This document shows positions 10,223 to 22,500 of a stretch of DNA of 64,000 nucleotides, one piece after another; the stretch's first letter is position 1, and each line of letters opens with the position of its first letter. The stretch spans positions 607,978 to 671,977 of the forward strand of contig VYZB01000275.1 of assembly GCA_013397455.1 (NCBI GenBank), read 5' to 3'. The translations under genes were made by a program, and so were the position numbers. Source of the DNA: Crotophaga sulcirostris (taxonomy: Eukaryota; Chordata; Aves; Cuculiformes; Crotophagidae). The notes under the pieces are model-generated. The model was not told where the DNA came from and ran no database searches. It saw only the letters and a program-made list of their open reading frames with translations.

Positions 10223-13200
10223 CTGGTTTAAACTGGGCTTAAACTGGGAAAGTATAGTTAAACAAGGCCAGAATATGAATACTGGTGCATCTTTGGATCT
10301 TTTTAACTGATGATGGTAAGAGAGATGACAGCCGTGTATTTATGTCTTAATAGACATTTGAGTTCACGTACATAAAGGACTACAAGGAGAAACTGGTCCC
10401 TCTGCAAACCTTGCTGGGGTGGGTCTATAATAAAAGTGGCCAGGGCTTTGCTGGAGATATCATTTCCATTTTCCAAGATAACATCTAGTATTGTGAGGAG
10501 GCAGCACTTAACAACCCTTCCAGTGGTATCTCCTTTTACCTGGTAACACATGTCCGTAAGCACTTTGCAGTAGTCCTGTGCTTACTCCTGTGAGATCAAG
10601 TGACCAAAAACCTGTTCCCAGTGTAAACAGAAAAATACATTAACTGGTTTATTTTTGAGTTGTTTGGAAACTTGACAATTGAAAGCAGCTCTAAATGACA
10701 ACCAGATTCAAAAAACGTTACTCTCAGTATCTCAAATAGAAGTTGTAGTTATGACAGACTCCCAGCGCTCACATCTCCGGAGCTTAAAAGATGAGAAACA
10801 CATGTTTAAACCCCGATGCCCAATTTGGAAATAAATTCATACAGGCTCTCAATCTCTAGACTAGGACCTATGTTATGGAAAAAAGTTTATGTAATGTTGT
10901 TTCTATTATAAATGGAGACTAATTTTCTTAAAGTCTCTTAATACTAAGCAAACAAGTAAGTTTAGTACTAAAAACATTTTCAGTGCTTCATTGCCTTGGG
11001 TTTACAATATCATTTGCACGTCAAATTATATTTCATCTTATGATTTAGTAATGCCAGAAGAATAGATCTAATTCTGTGTCTCATGATACCGTTAAAGATG
11101 GAAGATTGCTTTCCATGGAGTGTAAAACTCAATTTGTAGTCATGTGTATAAAACATGACTTTATGGCAGATTAGCTTGCTGTAGATTTAGTTCTGTCTGA
11201 CAGTGAACTGAAAAATATTAGCATTTCACTGAACACAATATTAATGGCAAGAAGAGAGTATTATTGTAACATAGAAAATAGAATGGCATTTTTGAAAGTA
11301 AAACCAATAAGCAGAAGAAAATGTATTTAGAGATTTGCAAGGAGTTTAGATAGAGCTGATTTAACTTTTTTCTTTTTCTCCCTTCTTTTTTCCCTCGCTG
11401 TGAACCATTTAACAAACAAAAATATATTCGCAGTTGTCAGATTGACCTCTCAATGATTCTAAAGAAAAGAGCAGTCATAGTACTGAAAGATGCCTTGGGA
11501 CCATATAGGTTTCAAATAACTGTAGTAAATTAGAAATTTACAATCTTTCTAAAAGATTTCCTTTTTTTCTGATTTGTAAACATCTTGCTTAGCGGTGAGA
11601 CATGTTGTTTGCTTTTTCCAGAGGAAGGAAAATGTGTAAGCAGATTGGAATGATCATTTCCATGCAGTTCATTATTTATAATACTGTGATGGTGCTGTCA
11701 GTTTGGCAAAGCAGGTGAACATCACCTCCTGGGGGGGGAAGAGGCTGTCCCTTGGCATTCTAAGTACTTTCATTAGAAATGGGCCGAGCCAGTTATCGTA
11801 TGACTAAAACCATCACATCCATGTGTTGCACGGAGGGTTTCACTGGAAGAGATGGAAGAAGGAAAGAAATGGAGAAGGAAACCAAATAGACACTGTAATT
11901 AAATAGCAATCAAGAGGAGACTGTTTTATGGAGAGCATTTTGTACTATTCTGTATCCTGCACTTCAGTCATTAAGTAGCCTATCATCTTATGTGTTTCTG
12001 CTAGGGCGATCTAACATGTTTATAGAGTCTGCTTTTGTAATTTGTCCAATAAGATTGCAATTCTTTATGCCGAACTCAAAGTTAATATATTCAAGATATG
12101 AATGATATATGAGGGTGTAGAAAGCATTGCAGCAGTGTAGCTGCAGTTGTAGCAAGCTTCCCCATGCTTCTGTTTTAACTAGATACTTTTTATTTATTAA
12201 TTGTGTTCATTTTAATGCCATAGAAAGTCAAATAACAATGTATGACAATGGCATAATTATGCTTTGATATTTCTGCAAAAGTAATAACTGAATTCGATCT
12301 GCTTTTAATCTTTCAAGCTATTCATTGTATCTGTCCCTTATTCTTATCTTTTCCTTCATTCAGTTCTCTTTGATTAACAGGCAGTGGAGTTCTACCTGCT
12401 TTCTTGGGTCAGGCACAAGCTCTGCTTTCTTTTAAAATAGCTTTCAGTGTGATTACTGTTCCTTTGTTTCTATTTAGGAAAGCGTTCAAGATTGCAAATG
12501 ATGTGCTAAATTGTCCCATTCTCTACAGAATATTTTCCACATATTCCAAAGGTTGAAAATTCTGACAGAGTACATGTTCTTAATTATGCATGCTTATATT
12601 AATTCATATTTTCACTAATTTTCTTTCATTTTTAGCCAGAGCTTATACTATGTGGACTTAGTCCTACAAATATGCATGTGATTATTTTTTCTCACCAGAA
12701 TTGGTTTTGTTGCCATTGCCTTTTGCAATCTCCATGGGACCTGCTGTGCAACATATACTATGTACAACAACACGCTCTTGCTGCGAGATAAAGCTTGATG
12801 TACAGGCAGAATAGGGCATTAAAGGATAAAAGAGAAAACTGGTTGCAGCTTCTTGTTGTTGACTGGTTCGTAACTGGCCAGTTGGGAAGAGCAGAGGGGT
12901 ACTTAGCGAGGCCAGGTGCTCTCAGGAAGCTGAGATGCTTCTTTCCTGATCCATGAGTAGCTGCTGAACTCAGAGTTACCACAACCACATTGGTGGTGGT
13001 ACCTGAGCTCCGCAGCAGAAACCAGGTGCAGTGATGGTGAAGCCTCAGATGAACAAAGTGAGTTGAAGTAAGTCAGAGGAGAAGACCACAAGGACACGAC
13101 TCCAATTTCCCAAAGTGTCCTGCTGTGATGCTTATTTTACAAGCTATCATAAAAGATATTTCTAATCTACAGAAGATGGATTATGATGGTCTTTGATCTC

Positions 13201-16200
13201 ATGGTGGTCTCATAGTCTTTGGTAGTAGTGTAGGTGGATTTACTCTCGAAGTTATAGTCTAGCTTGACTGAGAATTTGGCCCTAAAATTTTGTCTTTGAA
13301 ATAGTTGTTTCTTTCCCAACCAGTAACAGACTTTTGATTACCATTTCATAAGGCAGAATTTCAAGCAGACACAGGAACCTGTCTAGTGTGACTTCCTTCC
13401 TCTGTCCACATAGGCCCCCTGTCCCAGGCAGAGGTGAGGCCTGCACACAGCCTTTCCTCCCGAAGCCCTCAAAAATAAACAAAACCTGTTGTACAGTGAG
13501 ACATGTGAATTGTGCACAGTTGGGTGCCTGCCCCGTGTAACGCATCACTCAGGTTTACAATGCACATTGGTGTGTCAAGGCCTGTGATTGCTCTCCAACT
13601 CCATGACCCAAATGCAGCCGATATGATCACTTCCAAACCAGCCTGCCTGATGGCGTGTTTCGCAGCTGGGGTTTGTTGCCTTTTTCCTCATGCCCAGCAC
13701 AGCCTTTCCCTTCGTATGTCTGTAGCTATGTAAGCAGCACTGTCTCCTGTGGCCTTAGTAAAAACACATTTCTATAACAAACAGGGACAAAAAACCACCG
13801 GTTTGGTATAAAAAGGGTATGGAAGTAGATTCTTAATGACATCTTAGCCCCAGTGGGACTGCAGTGATACCAGTCATTAACCCTCTCAAGCAAAGCATGT
13901 ATTGAAATATTGAAATTTATTTCAAGTTGAACAGACCAGGACAAATACCCAGGGTTTCCTGTGGTTTACCTGGCTTAGTGCCATGTGCTAAAACTGTATC
14001 AGCCAAGCACACCCTAGGACTGTAAATAGGTAGGTAGTCTTGAAAAAAATAACTTATTCCATTGCAATAGCAATGTCTTTATGCCTCAGCTCTTAGAAAA
14101 ATCCTCTGTCACTAAATATGCTGCTCTGTGTTGCATAGTTTACTGAAAGATGCCTGGAAAAGACATCTTCAGTTTGTAGGTTGTGCTCTGTGGTACAGGA
14201 AAAGAATATTGGAGATGGTTTGTCTGGCTGCCCAGAGCAAGGAAATCACCCTTGCCACACAGTCCTATTAATAGCAGCTTAGATGTTGTTACTGCATGGT
14301 GCAACTTACATGTTTTTACTGTGTGGCGCAACAGAAGTTTTTTCTTTGCATGCAAAGATCAAATTTTTTACACATAAGTATTTAGAAATACATGCGTGTA
14401 TGCATTTTTTTAAGGGCTTTCAATATGCCTGACACAAGCACCTTTTGTCCTAACAGTTAATGAAATTTTGGCATTTTTGTTAAGCACCTACAGATCCTGT
14501 GAGGCTTTAAAGGTTTTTTGTAGCAATTGCAAGAGACATTCCAAATACTTAAAAAAAAATAGACATGGGCTTTAAATAGTTAATGAATGCACATCATTTA
14601 CCTAAACAGTGTTTTTATAGATCTTTGCAAATATGACATTAATTAAGGAAAGCAACTAAAGCTGAAGTGCCACAGAATGTTAATCCTCAGCATCGGTAAT
14701 TAGCTGTGGATGAGAATTTTTAAAAATGTTTCAGTTTGCATCATTTTGTTTTGGAAGAAACACAAGAATGTGGATTGAATTATTAAGAAAACAAATGAGC
14801 CATGAAAAAAAAAACCCTCTTAAAGAGTGGATGGACTTACTTGTGCTGTAGCAATGAGCCTTTGTGGGTCCACGGCTGTACTGACTCTACGGTGGAAGAT
14901 AAATCTGGGATAACTCTGATACATCCCCTTCTCACTCCCTTTCTCCCCCATGGTCACTCAGAGTGTGCTCTGTGTGTCCTTTGCTCCACAATGGGAGAAT
15001 GGGAGAAGGGGGACTCAATTAGCCTGGCCAGTTGCAGAGGGTAACATTGCAAATGGCCAGTGAGACCAGGCAGTGCAGAGAGCTACTCGATCATTAATTT
15101 GATTGTGGATTTAGAAAACTAGTAAAGGCAGCTCTTTGAATCTATCCCTCCTGCATGCCCCCATAATTGTTTTGTTTATCGGCACAATTTTACTCGCCGC
15201 AGTGGGCAGTGGAAAGGTTCTCTGTGTTGTTTGTCTTCTTAAATTGTTAAATGAAATGACTCAGAAGATTCAGGAAATTAATTTTTGTAGTCTAGATATG
15301 TGGCAAAAAAAGAAAGCTTTGAAGTGGTGGTGTCAGTTTAGCCATTCTGAAATTCATGAATCAGCCTTCACTAGATTTTCAGAGGCTTAACAAGTGAGAA
15401 TTTTTTTTAAATAGTTGCATCCTTTTTGAGATAGCTATTCATATCTGAACCTTAACAATTCATGTCACTCCAAGCTTTATTCAATGGGCGTTTCATATGA
15501 AAATGAAAGCGAAGATAGCCATATAAATAGGGCTTCAAGAATCACAGCTTTTAAAATAAAGCACAGTATTATTGCTAGACTCATATTAAAATTGTGATAA
15601 TAGCCAGTGTTACCTATTCTTTTCTCTTTATCTTTTTTTCTTTTTTGGGGGGATGGTTAATTGAAGAGCTACTATTGAAATAGCTGTAAACAGTTTAGTA
15701 AACGTAGTAAAACTTCAGATGCTTCTTTATTATGCGTTCAAATAGGATTCTAAGCCTCTTGAGTCCTACTCTTTGAATGCTGCTAAGTAGTGCCATTAAA
15801 ACAGCAATACTAGGAGACCATTGTCATTTATGGCGATTGTAAAATAGGGACAAGACACTAGTTTGGATTTGGCTTGAAACAGATATATTTCCACAATAAA
15901 TGCTAAAGAAAATATAGAATACACCATAGTGTCTCTGGATACCAGAAGGTTCACTTTGCCCTGTAGATATGTGTTGATACTGGTGCTGGCTTTCCTATGT
16001 TAAGCTTAAATGTGTGTTAGAAAATGGTAAAAAAGGGTTGTCCTTCCTAGAAGACAAGCAGAATTGTGGTTAAAGAATGGCTTTGTCTTATGAAATATCC
16101 TTAATTTTCTATAGGTTTATTTCTTTCAAGATTAGTGGGTTTTGTTAGTTGGGGGTGTTTAGAGGGCAAATAATATTGTATAGTAAAATATTTTTTTGTT

Positions 16201-16580
16201 GCATCCTTATGAAGGAAGTCTTATTTGAACATAGTTTTTTGAGGTGTTTGATAAATATTTATACTTTGTATGATATCTGGAAATTCGGGCTTTAAACACA
16301 ATCCATTAGCTGAAACATGTTATGCAAGTTCGAACCTATTTTGTCCTCATTTTTGGGATATATATTTATAACAAATAACTCAAGCTGTGTGACAGCTAGG
16401 TGAAATGTGAGCCTCTGGCTTTCTCTCTGGGTGAATAAAGGCAAAGCGGTGAGTTTTTGATTTCTTGGTTATTTGAATATACTGATAAATGTGTATCATT
16501 TAGAGGTATAGTCAGGAGTCATCTTTGCAGTTGTAGAGATGTGCAAGAATTGCACAGAAAGTGTCCCGTGGCCCGAATTT
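10223..16580 (+). other. Unique intronic sequence
   Basis: It begins with a tandem pair TTTAAACTGGG/CTTAAACTGGG at 10229-10250, just beside the CR1 break. An 86-codon minus-strand frame at 10563-10303 (…LDVILENGNDISSKALATF…) has no family I recognise. A 16-bp palindrome with two ATGCAAA half-sites lies at 14343-14358. Nothing else is supported. Confidence 0.55.
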
Positions 16581-16730
16581 GTAAGAAGTCATCTCTGAGG
16601 GTACTGAAGACTGGATGAGGCACTCAGTGCCATGGTTTAGGTGATGAGATGGTGTTAGTGTTGGCTTATAGGTTGGACTTGATGATCTCAGAGGTCTCTT
16701 CCAACCTGGTTATACTGTGATACTGTGATG
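16581..16730 (+). mobile_element. CR1 LINE 3' end
   Basis: The sequence runs through the last ORF2 codons (a decayed ...CACTCAGTGCCATGGTTTAG), then GGTTGGACTTGATGATCTCAGAGGTC and CTTCCAACCTGGTT. It ends in the TACTGTGATACTGTGATG terminal repeat typical of the CR1 3' end. It is on the + strand, 5'-truncated to about 150 bp, with the coding part frameshifted. Confidence 0.9.
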
Positions 16731-19329
16731 AAGAGCAAGTGGGCAATGTAGCACACTACTGCTACCTCCAAGTAGCTGATTTGCAATTCCTTTCTGACAC
16801 CCATAGTGTTGCTTTACATTTTTTCAGGGGTTTTCTGCTTCTGGTGCAACTGGAAAACAAGGTTTATAATCAGTGAGTGCAATGGAGCCATTGGCTTTTG
16901 CTACTGAATAAGGTCAGGCGTTGCTCAGTTCTTCATCCATTTGGTTGAGAAAGCAGATTTTCAGATGGCTGCAGAAGAGTACTCGTGTCTCTGATAGTCC
17001 CCTCCTTTGCTTATGGAATGGGTTGTTCTGCGCAGTGACAAGCTGATTAAGAACAATTTTCTACAGAGGAAACAGAGCTGCCTACAGTAGATGGAGAAAA
17101 AAAAAAATATTAGGCTCTTGCATGAACGTCCGTATATCAGAGGTTGTGCTCCAGTAATTAAATTCTGACAAACAGATGAACGAACAATCTCCAGGGGTAA
17201 TGAGGCTCAGTCAATGAACCACAAGTATTCACAAGTGTGAACAATAAGAGAAAATACAATTGAAACCCCTGCATATGTGTTACTCAAAAAGCAAGTTAAG
17301 AACTAATTAAAGGGATTTGTGTTTTCTTCTCCATGCTTTGCATTTTACAGAGTATGTTCTCCACATTCCAGTATTCCAGAATTCTTAGATCTAAGCATGA
17401 CAGTAGGTTTTAAACTTGTTTATTTTAGGAAGGAAATTTCACAAGTCCAATGCCCCCTTGACCTAAAGTTAGCACTAGCAGTATGGACTTCTTTTCAGCA
17501 AACTTGAAAACCTGTAACCAGAGAGGTGAAATCCTTCAAATGTGATGTGCTTGCCCTTTGCTTAGGGTGCATGAAATGCAGACTCATGAAAATGTGGTCA
17601 TAGAAATTGAATACAATTCTGTCCAGCCTGCGTGGTGACAGCATATTTCACAGCCCAAAATGTAAGTATCTTTTCTGCCTCTCTGGAAAAATGATAACAT
17701 ATACCAGCGCCTTAACTGTGCAATAAAGTAACTCAGATTGGTCATGTCTGTATAAAAGTGCTTTGTGTCATGTGATATAAATATCTAGATTTTTTTAATG
17801 TCCTTTTTCTTATCACCTGTGACAGAGGCCTGTCCTCGCCACTGTCAAAATTGATTTTTTCCACTTTGAAGTATTGTTTCTTAGTTCTTCAAAATATTTT
17901 TTCCAGCAAAAAAAGATTGGCAAAATGACCATTTCATATGACAAGTACAGATGGGAAGTTGACAGTAAATAGATTATCAGCATTCCCTTTTGCTGCTGCT
18001 GCGCTGAGTGAGTTAATCCCATCAATAAGGACAGTCACATTAGTTTTATTGATATTTTGTAATCTGTCTTCCCTTTCTCTTCCCTCGTTCACTGGAATCC
18101 ACTCTTGGTTAGTGACCTGCCGCATGCTACTTGGAACCTAATTGCTGCATGTATTACTTTTTTTCATTTAAAATTGTACTTTTAGGGATCAGGTGAAATA
18201 TCTTGATGAATATTGTCAACTGGTTAGATGTAAATTACTTTTTCACCTCTCCTTCAATGGATCCCGTATTTAAACTGTATTCATGAGGGTGGTCTTTGAC
18301 TGCTGTACATGATGAAGGTCACCAGTGGCTGGTGCTTTCAACTGCTCCAGGGCAATGCACAGAGGACCTTCTGGAGAGATTTGATAATGCATCTATAGCT
18401 GCATAGAAGTCACAGCAGTTTGGAATGGACCAACTGACAGTGTAGTACTAGGTCCATGGTAACTTTCTATCATCAACGAGGAATCTGCTCTCCATTTATG
18501 GGACCTATAGCTATAATGTGCATCTTTTTATCCTCTTTATAAAAGACCCAGCCATAATGAGTTACTAAGATCTTGAGAACAGTAAGGGAAAGTCCTAATG
18601 ACTCAAAAAAAAAAAGGACTGAACTGAAATTGATTTGCAAAATGTTGAATGTGGGGCTGACACCCTAGTCCAGAAAAAGATTTGTCTGGGGTTTAGTTTC
18701 ATAGTGGTTTTCCCTCTGTAAACAGGAAGAGTGACTTGAAGACAAAGGGAGTCTGCGTGAAGGTTTATATCCACGAGCAGTGGCAGTTAGAACTTGTACT
18801 GTATGGCACAGTTGGGGTAAAAAAAGGAGTTTGGTGGTTTTTTTCCTTTTGTCGTTTTTATTTTAAATCTCTTATCTGTGCCAAAATGAAATGTGTGAAA
18901 GACAGAAACACGTTTAAGAATCCATTGTTCATTCATCCAGTCACTTAACATTTCATTTTACCCTGAAACTTTCTGCAGCATGGAACATCGCCACAAAATT
19001 AATTTTTATATATAACTGGTAATAATGCCCTAAAATCTGGCAAATTTAATTAGTGCATTTTAATAAAATCTTACATTTTAAAGAAGTGAACTTGACTAAA
19101 TTGTAAACTTGGAAGTAGATATCTTTGGAATAAACTATAGTAACTATAACTGCATGAAGGTCATAATTCAGCTGTATAAAAATTATTCTTTAATTAGTTT
19201 TAATAATACTAGTTGCTGTTGTGGTGGCATTCACACAAGAATCTCAAACCCTTCATTAAATGTAAAGTAAGCCTCAAAAATTTCCTAATGCAGTTCTGTA
19301 GTATTTTTTCGCATTCTTCTGTTGTGGTA
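16731..19329 (+). other. Unique intronic sequence
   Basis: No gene or transposon is recognised. An A12 run lies near 18606-18617, and AT-rich stretches are frequent after 19000. Confidence 0.6.
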
Positions 19330-19412
19330 CACAGAAGTGAAGTAGTTTGCCAGAAATAGAATCAGGATTCCCCCAACCACTAACCCCTTTACTGACTCTG
19401 CTTGCGTTCATC
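19330..19412 (-). repeat. Possible MIR-type remnant that seeded the tandem repeat
   Basis: ACAGAAGTGAAGTAGTTTGC, CAGAAATAGAATCAGGATTC and CAACCACTAACCCC resemble the inverted MIR-type sequence (CACAGAAGTCAGTGGCAGAG, CCAGGAATAGAACCCAGG, CTCTAACCACTA). The first unit of the 55-bp tandem repeat overlaps it. The resemblance is suggestive only. Confidence 0.4.
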
Positions 19413-19524
19413 AGAATCAGGATTCCCCCAACCAATAACCCCTTTACTGACTCTGCTTGCGTTCATCAGAATCAGGATTCCCCCAACCAATAACCCCTTT
19501 ACTGACTCTGCTTGCGTTCATCAG
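19358..19524. repeat. Tandem repeat, three copies of a 55-bp unit
   Basis: Copies start at 19358, 19413 and 19468, each beginning AGAATCAGGATTCCCCCAAC and ending GCGTTCATC. Two extra bases at the end give 167 bp. The copies are identical except for C versus A at 19380 in the first copy. A 55-bp period is not a multiple of three, so the unit is read in all three frames across the array, which gives the false repeat in the open frame at 19402-19737. Near-identity points to a recent duplication or an assembly/polymorphism question. Confidence 0.97.
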
Positions 19525-22500
19525 TTAAAACACGATTGCTTATTGGCTTTGTATGTTTTGAATGTTTTAAGTTTCTTCTGCAGTCTTTGGTTATCCTGTG
19601 CATATTATAGTTCGGAGTGGGTATTTCATGATCTGTATTGTGTTTCTTCCCTTTTTGTTTATTTATATTTCCTTTTTTTTACTTGGCCCACTTTTCTGAC
19701 CCTCCTCCCTGGAAAAGAAATTTCTAAGCATAAATAATGTGTTTCTGTTTTGTCCTCTTGACCTGTGCTGTGGAATTAGTATTTTAATTTTGCAGAATTA
19801 ATTAAAAACTAAGGTTTTTCATGGCTTCTCCCTCCTGCAAAGGAAATCCCCTAACCCTATATCTTTTTATCTTCCCTTAGAAGAAGTGGCCCTAACATCT
19901 TACTATCTGAAGTCTATATACTAATGCTAAGTACACAATTTTTGACAGCTAGAGGAGAATTTCTACCATAACTGAGAAGTTATTTATGTACAAACAGGCG
20001 TCTCCCTCCTACGCGTCTATGCATGAAGGTGTGTGGGCATGCACTCTTTTACCCTCCCATTCTCCCACTGCATTCTTCCCTTGAAGAGCTCTCTGTGTCT
20101 GAGAAATTAAGCCTCATTACATATCCAGCTCCACTCAATCCCATTATCGTTAAACTCTTGTTGTGGGATTCCTAAAAGAAATAACTTCTTTACAGCATGC
20201 TGTTTGCCCAGCGCTAAGCAGTCCCCGTTTGTGTGGGGTTTTTTTCTGTTGGAGAGCTATAGCCAAGAAAGAGAAACTTCCCTCCCACAGCACAAGAACA
20301 AAGCATTGTTTCCTCTTTGCCTGAAATTATTTTTCTTTAGATAGTCCTACAGGGACCAAAGCCATTTTGCCTTTACCCCTTAGTGCTACTTTATGTGGGA
20401 TTTATAATGAAATTGCTTTGACAATTTGGATAATGACAGAGCAACACAGTAATTGATGAAACATTTTGGGGTAGAACTATTTCCTTTGGGAGCCATCAAC
20501 TTTTGTATTAAAATTGTAGTCCTAACAATACATTGAAATTTAAAATAATAATTTTTAAAAAACAAAATAGTCTTTGGCTGCATTACTTAGTGTTTCTTAC
20601 TGATTTTAGTTTCTGATAGTTCTTAAAGCAAGACTGGAAAAGGCTCTGAACCAGTAGAATCTACATGGCTGATGGATTCTACCTCTGTTAATCAAATAAT
20701 CAAGGAATTACCTTGTTTGTATTAGTTCCAAGATGGACTTTAATAACATGAGTAATAGTTTTCTGTAATTTTCACACGCAAATGAGCTCAGTGAGACAGC
20801 TTTGCGTGGTGCTAACAGAGTGGGAGAGAGTTTTATTGTGGGTTTTTTAATAATTTCCCTCAAATTCTTAGTTTTAAAGCTTATTCCCTAAGATATTAAT
20901 GTGTTTTACAATGTCTGTATTTTTTTTATTGTCCATCTAATGCTCTTTTATTTAAAGATCTCAGAACATTTAACTTCAGTTGGTTTATTAATAAACGGTC
21001 TCACAGAGCACTTAATGTAGACCAGAGAATTACATTTACTGCTTCTGGAATATGGTTTCATTCATTTGTAGATCCAAAGGACCTAATGAAAGTTGGCTTT
21101 CCTTCGTATCTCTAATTTGCAGTAACGAAAAGTGAAATTCAAAGAGCTCGAGTCCCTCAGCCAAGAGGGACCAAAAGCAAGACAGGAGCCATATACGCTA
21201 TATATATATTAAACCCTCTCTGAGTACTCGGTTTTGTTTAGCAGAACAGTCAATCTCTTTTAATTACAAACATAGGATTATTTGCATGGATGAATTTTTG
21301 TCATGCTAATTTGCCAGAGTTAAATTCTTTAAGGTAAAGCAGGCAGATCAATTGCTCACAAAAAAATCTCTTCTTCTAAGAAAAAATTTTACAGCTGAGC
21401 TGTGAATTCCTGGAAAGGGAAACTGAATCCTTGAAAGCACAGCTCCACAGCCCCAGAGAACTCCTTGAGAGCGCTGCATCAGGTCGATTTATCTACTAAT
21501 CAGAGTAGTTTTGCCATGAATGCTTTAAGAAACCTAAACTTCAGCTGTAGCTCTGACACTGGTAAAAGAGATGTTGAGTTAAAACATGTGACATTACACC
21601 AAACAGATATGTTAAAAATTGTGCTTAAAGGTTAATATAATAAAAGTGTAGTTCATGTGAGAATGATAGAAATATTGATCATAAAAATAAGTAGTGGCCC
21701 AGAAATTCAGCTGAAAAAGGGGGAAAAAAACTAGTTGATATATGAAGAATTTGAGTTGTGACACTAAGATCAATGGCTATATTTTCACCCAGTGAAGCAT
21801 GAGAGCTTCAGATAAGGGCAGTTAGTGAAATACTGACTGACATACCCTTTTACTGTTGGCATTTGGTCTCCAATATTGATCTTGCATGTCACTGCCAACA
21901 AAGTATACCGAGGCTATATTTATGTTCAGATAATGTTGTGTTCAGTATTTTATGAATTATTTCTAAAATCTCAAGGTGGATAAGGAGTTAATTCTAGCGT
22001 CCACCTCATTTATTTGATTGCATCTTTTATGTTGCTACAAGCCAATGTAATCTTTTGCCAATCGGTCAGAAAAGAGATAACATGCTATAATCCGCAGAAA
22101 TTCTTTAAATCTGAACATTTCCCATTCCTCTGCAGAGAAACGGTGTACTGTAAACAACAATTACATAGCACAGTCATTCTTTGACTGTCACCAGTGGGAA
22201 CACTGTTCCTGAGTGTACAGAAGGTAGCAACTAAACTGGTTAAAGAATAAATCTTTAGGAGGAAGGCTATTATTTCTTCTGTCAGTTTGGTGGAGCTGGA
22301 AGAGTTAAATTCAGAGCTTTTGGAAATAGTAGTGATATTACAGCAAAATGTGTTTACCGAGAGACATACAAAAAAAAGTTTTGATGTTTTATTTTTCTTT
22401 ACCTTTGTCTTCTGGCTCCAGCTGAAAATCAGGCGTGAACAAGATTTTTGATTCTGCTTTCGTAAAGTTTACAGTTTGAGCTTGAGTCAGAAGGGCTGAG

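Noticed and set aside
19358..19524. CRISPR-like array
   Set aside because: The units are directly adjacent with no spacers, and the DNA is vertebrate intron.
19402..19737. 111-codon open frame with repeated peptide
   Set aside because: The repeated peptide comes from the 55-bp tandem repeat read in shifting frames; no gene context.
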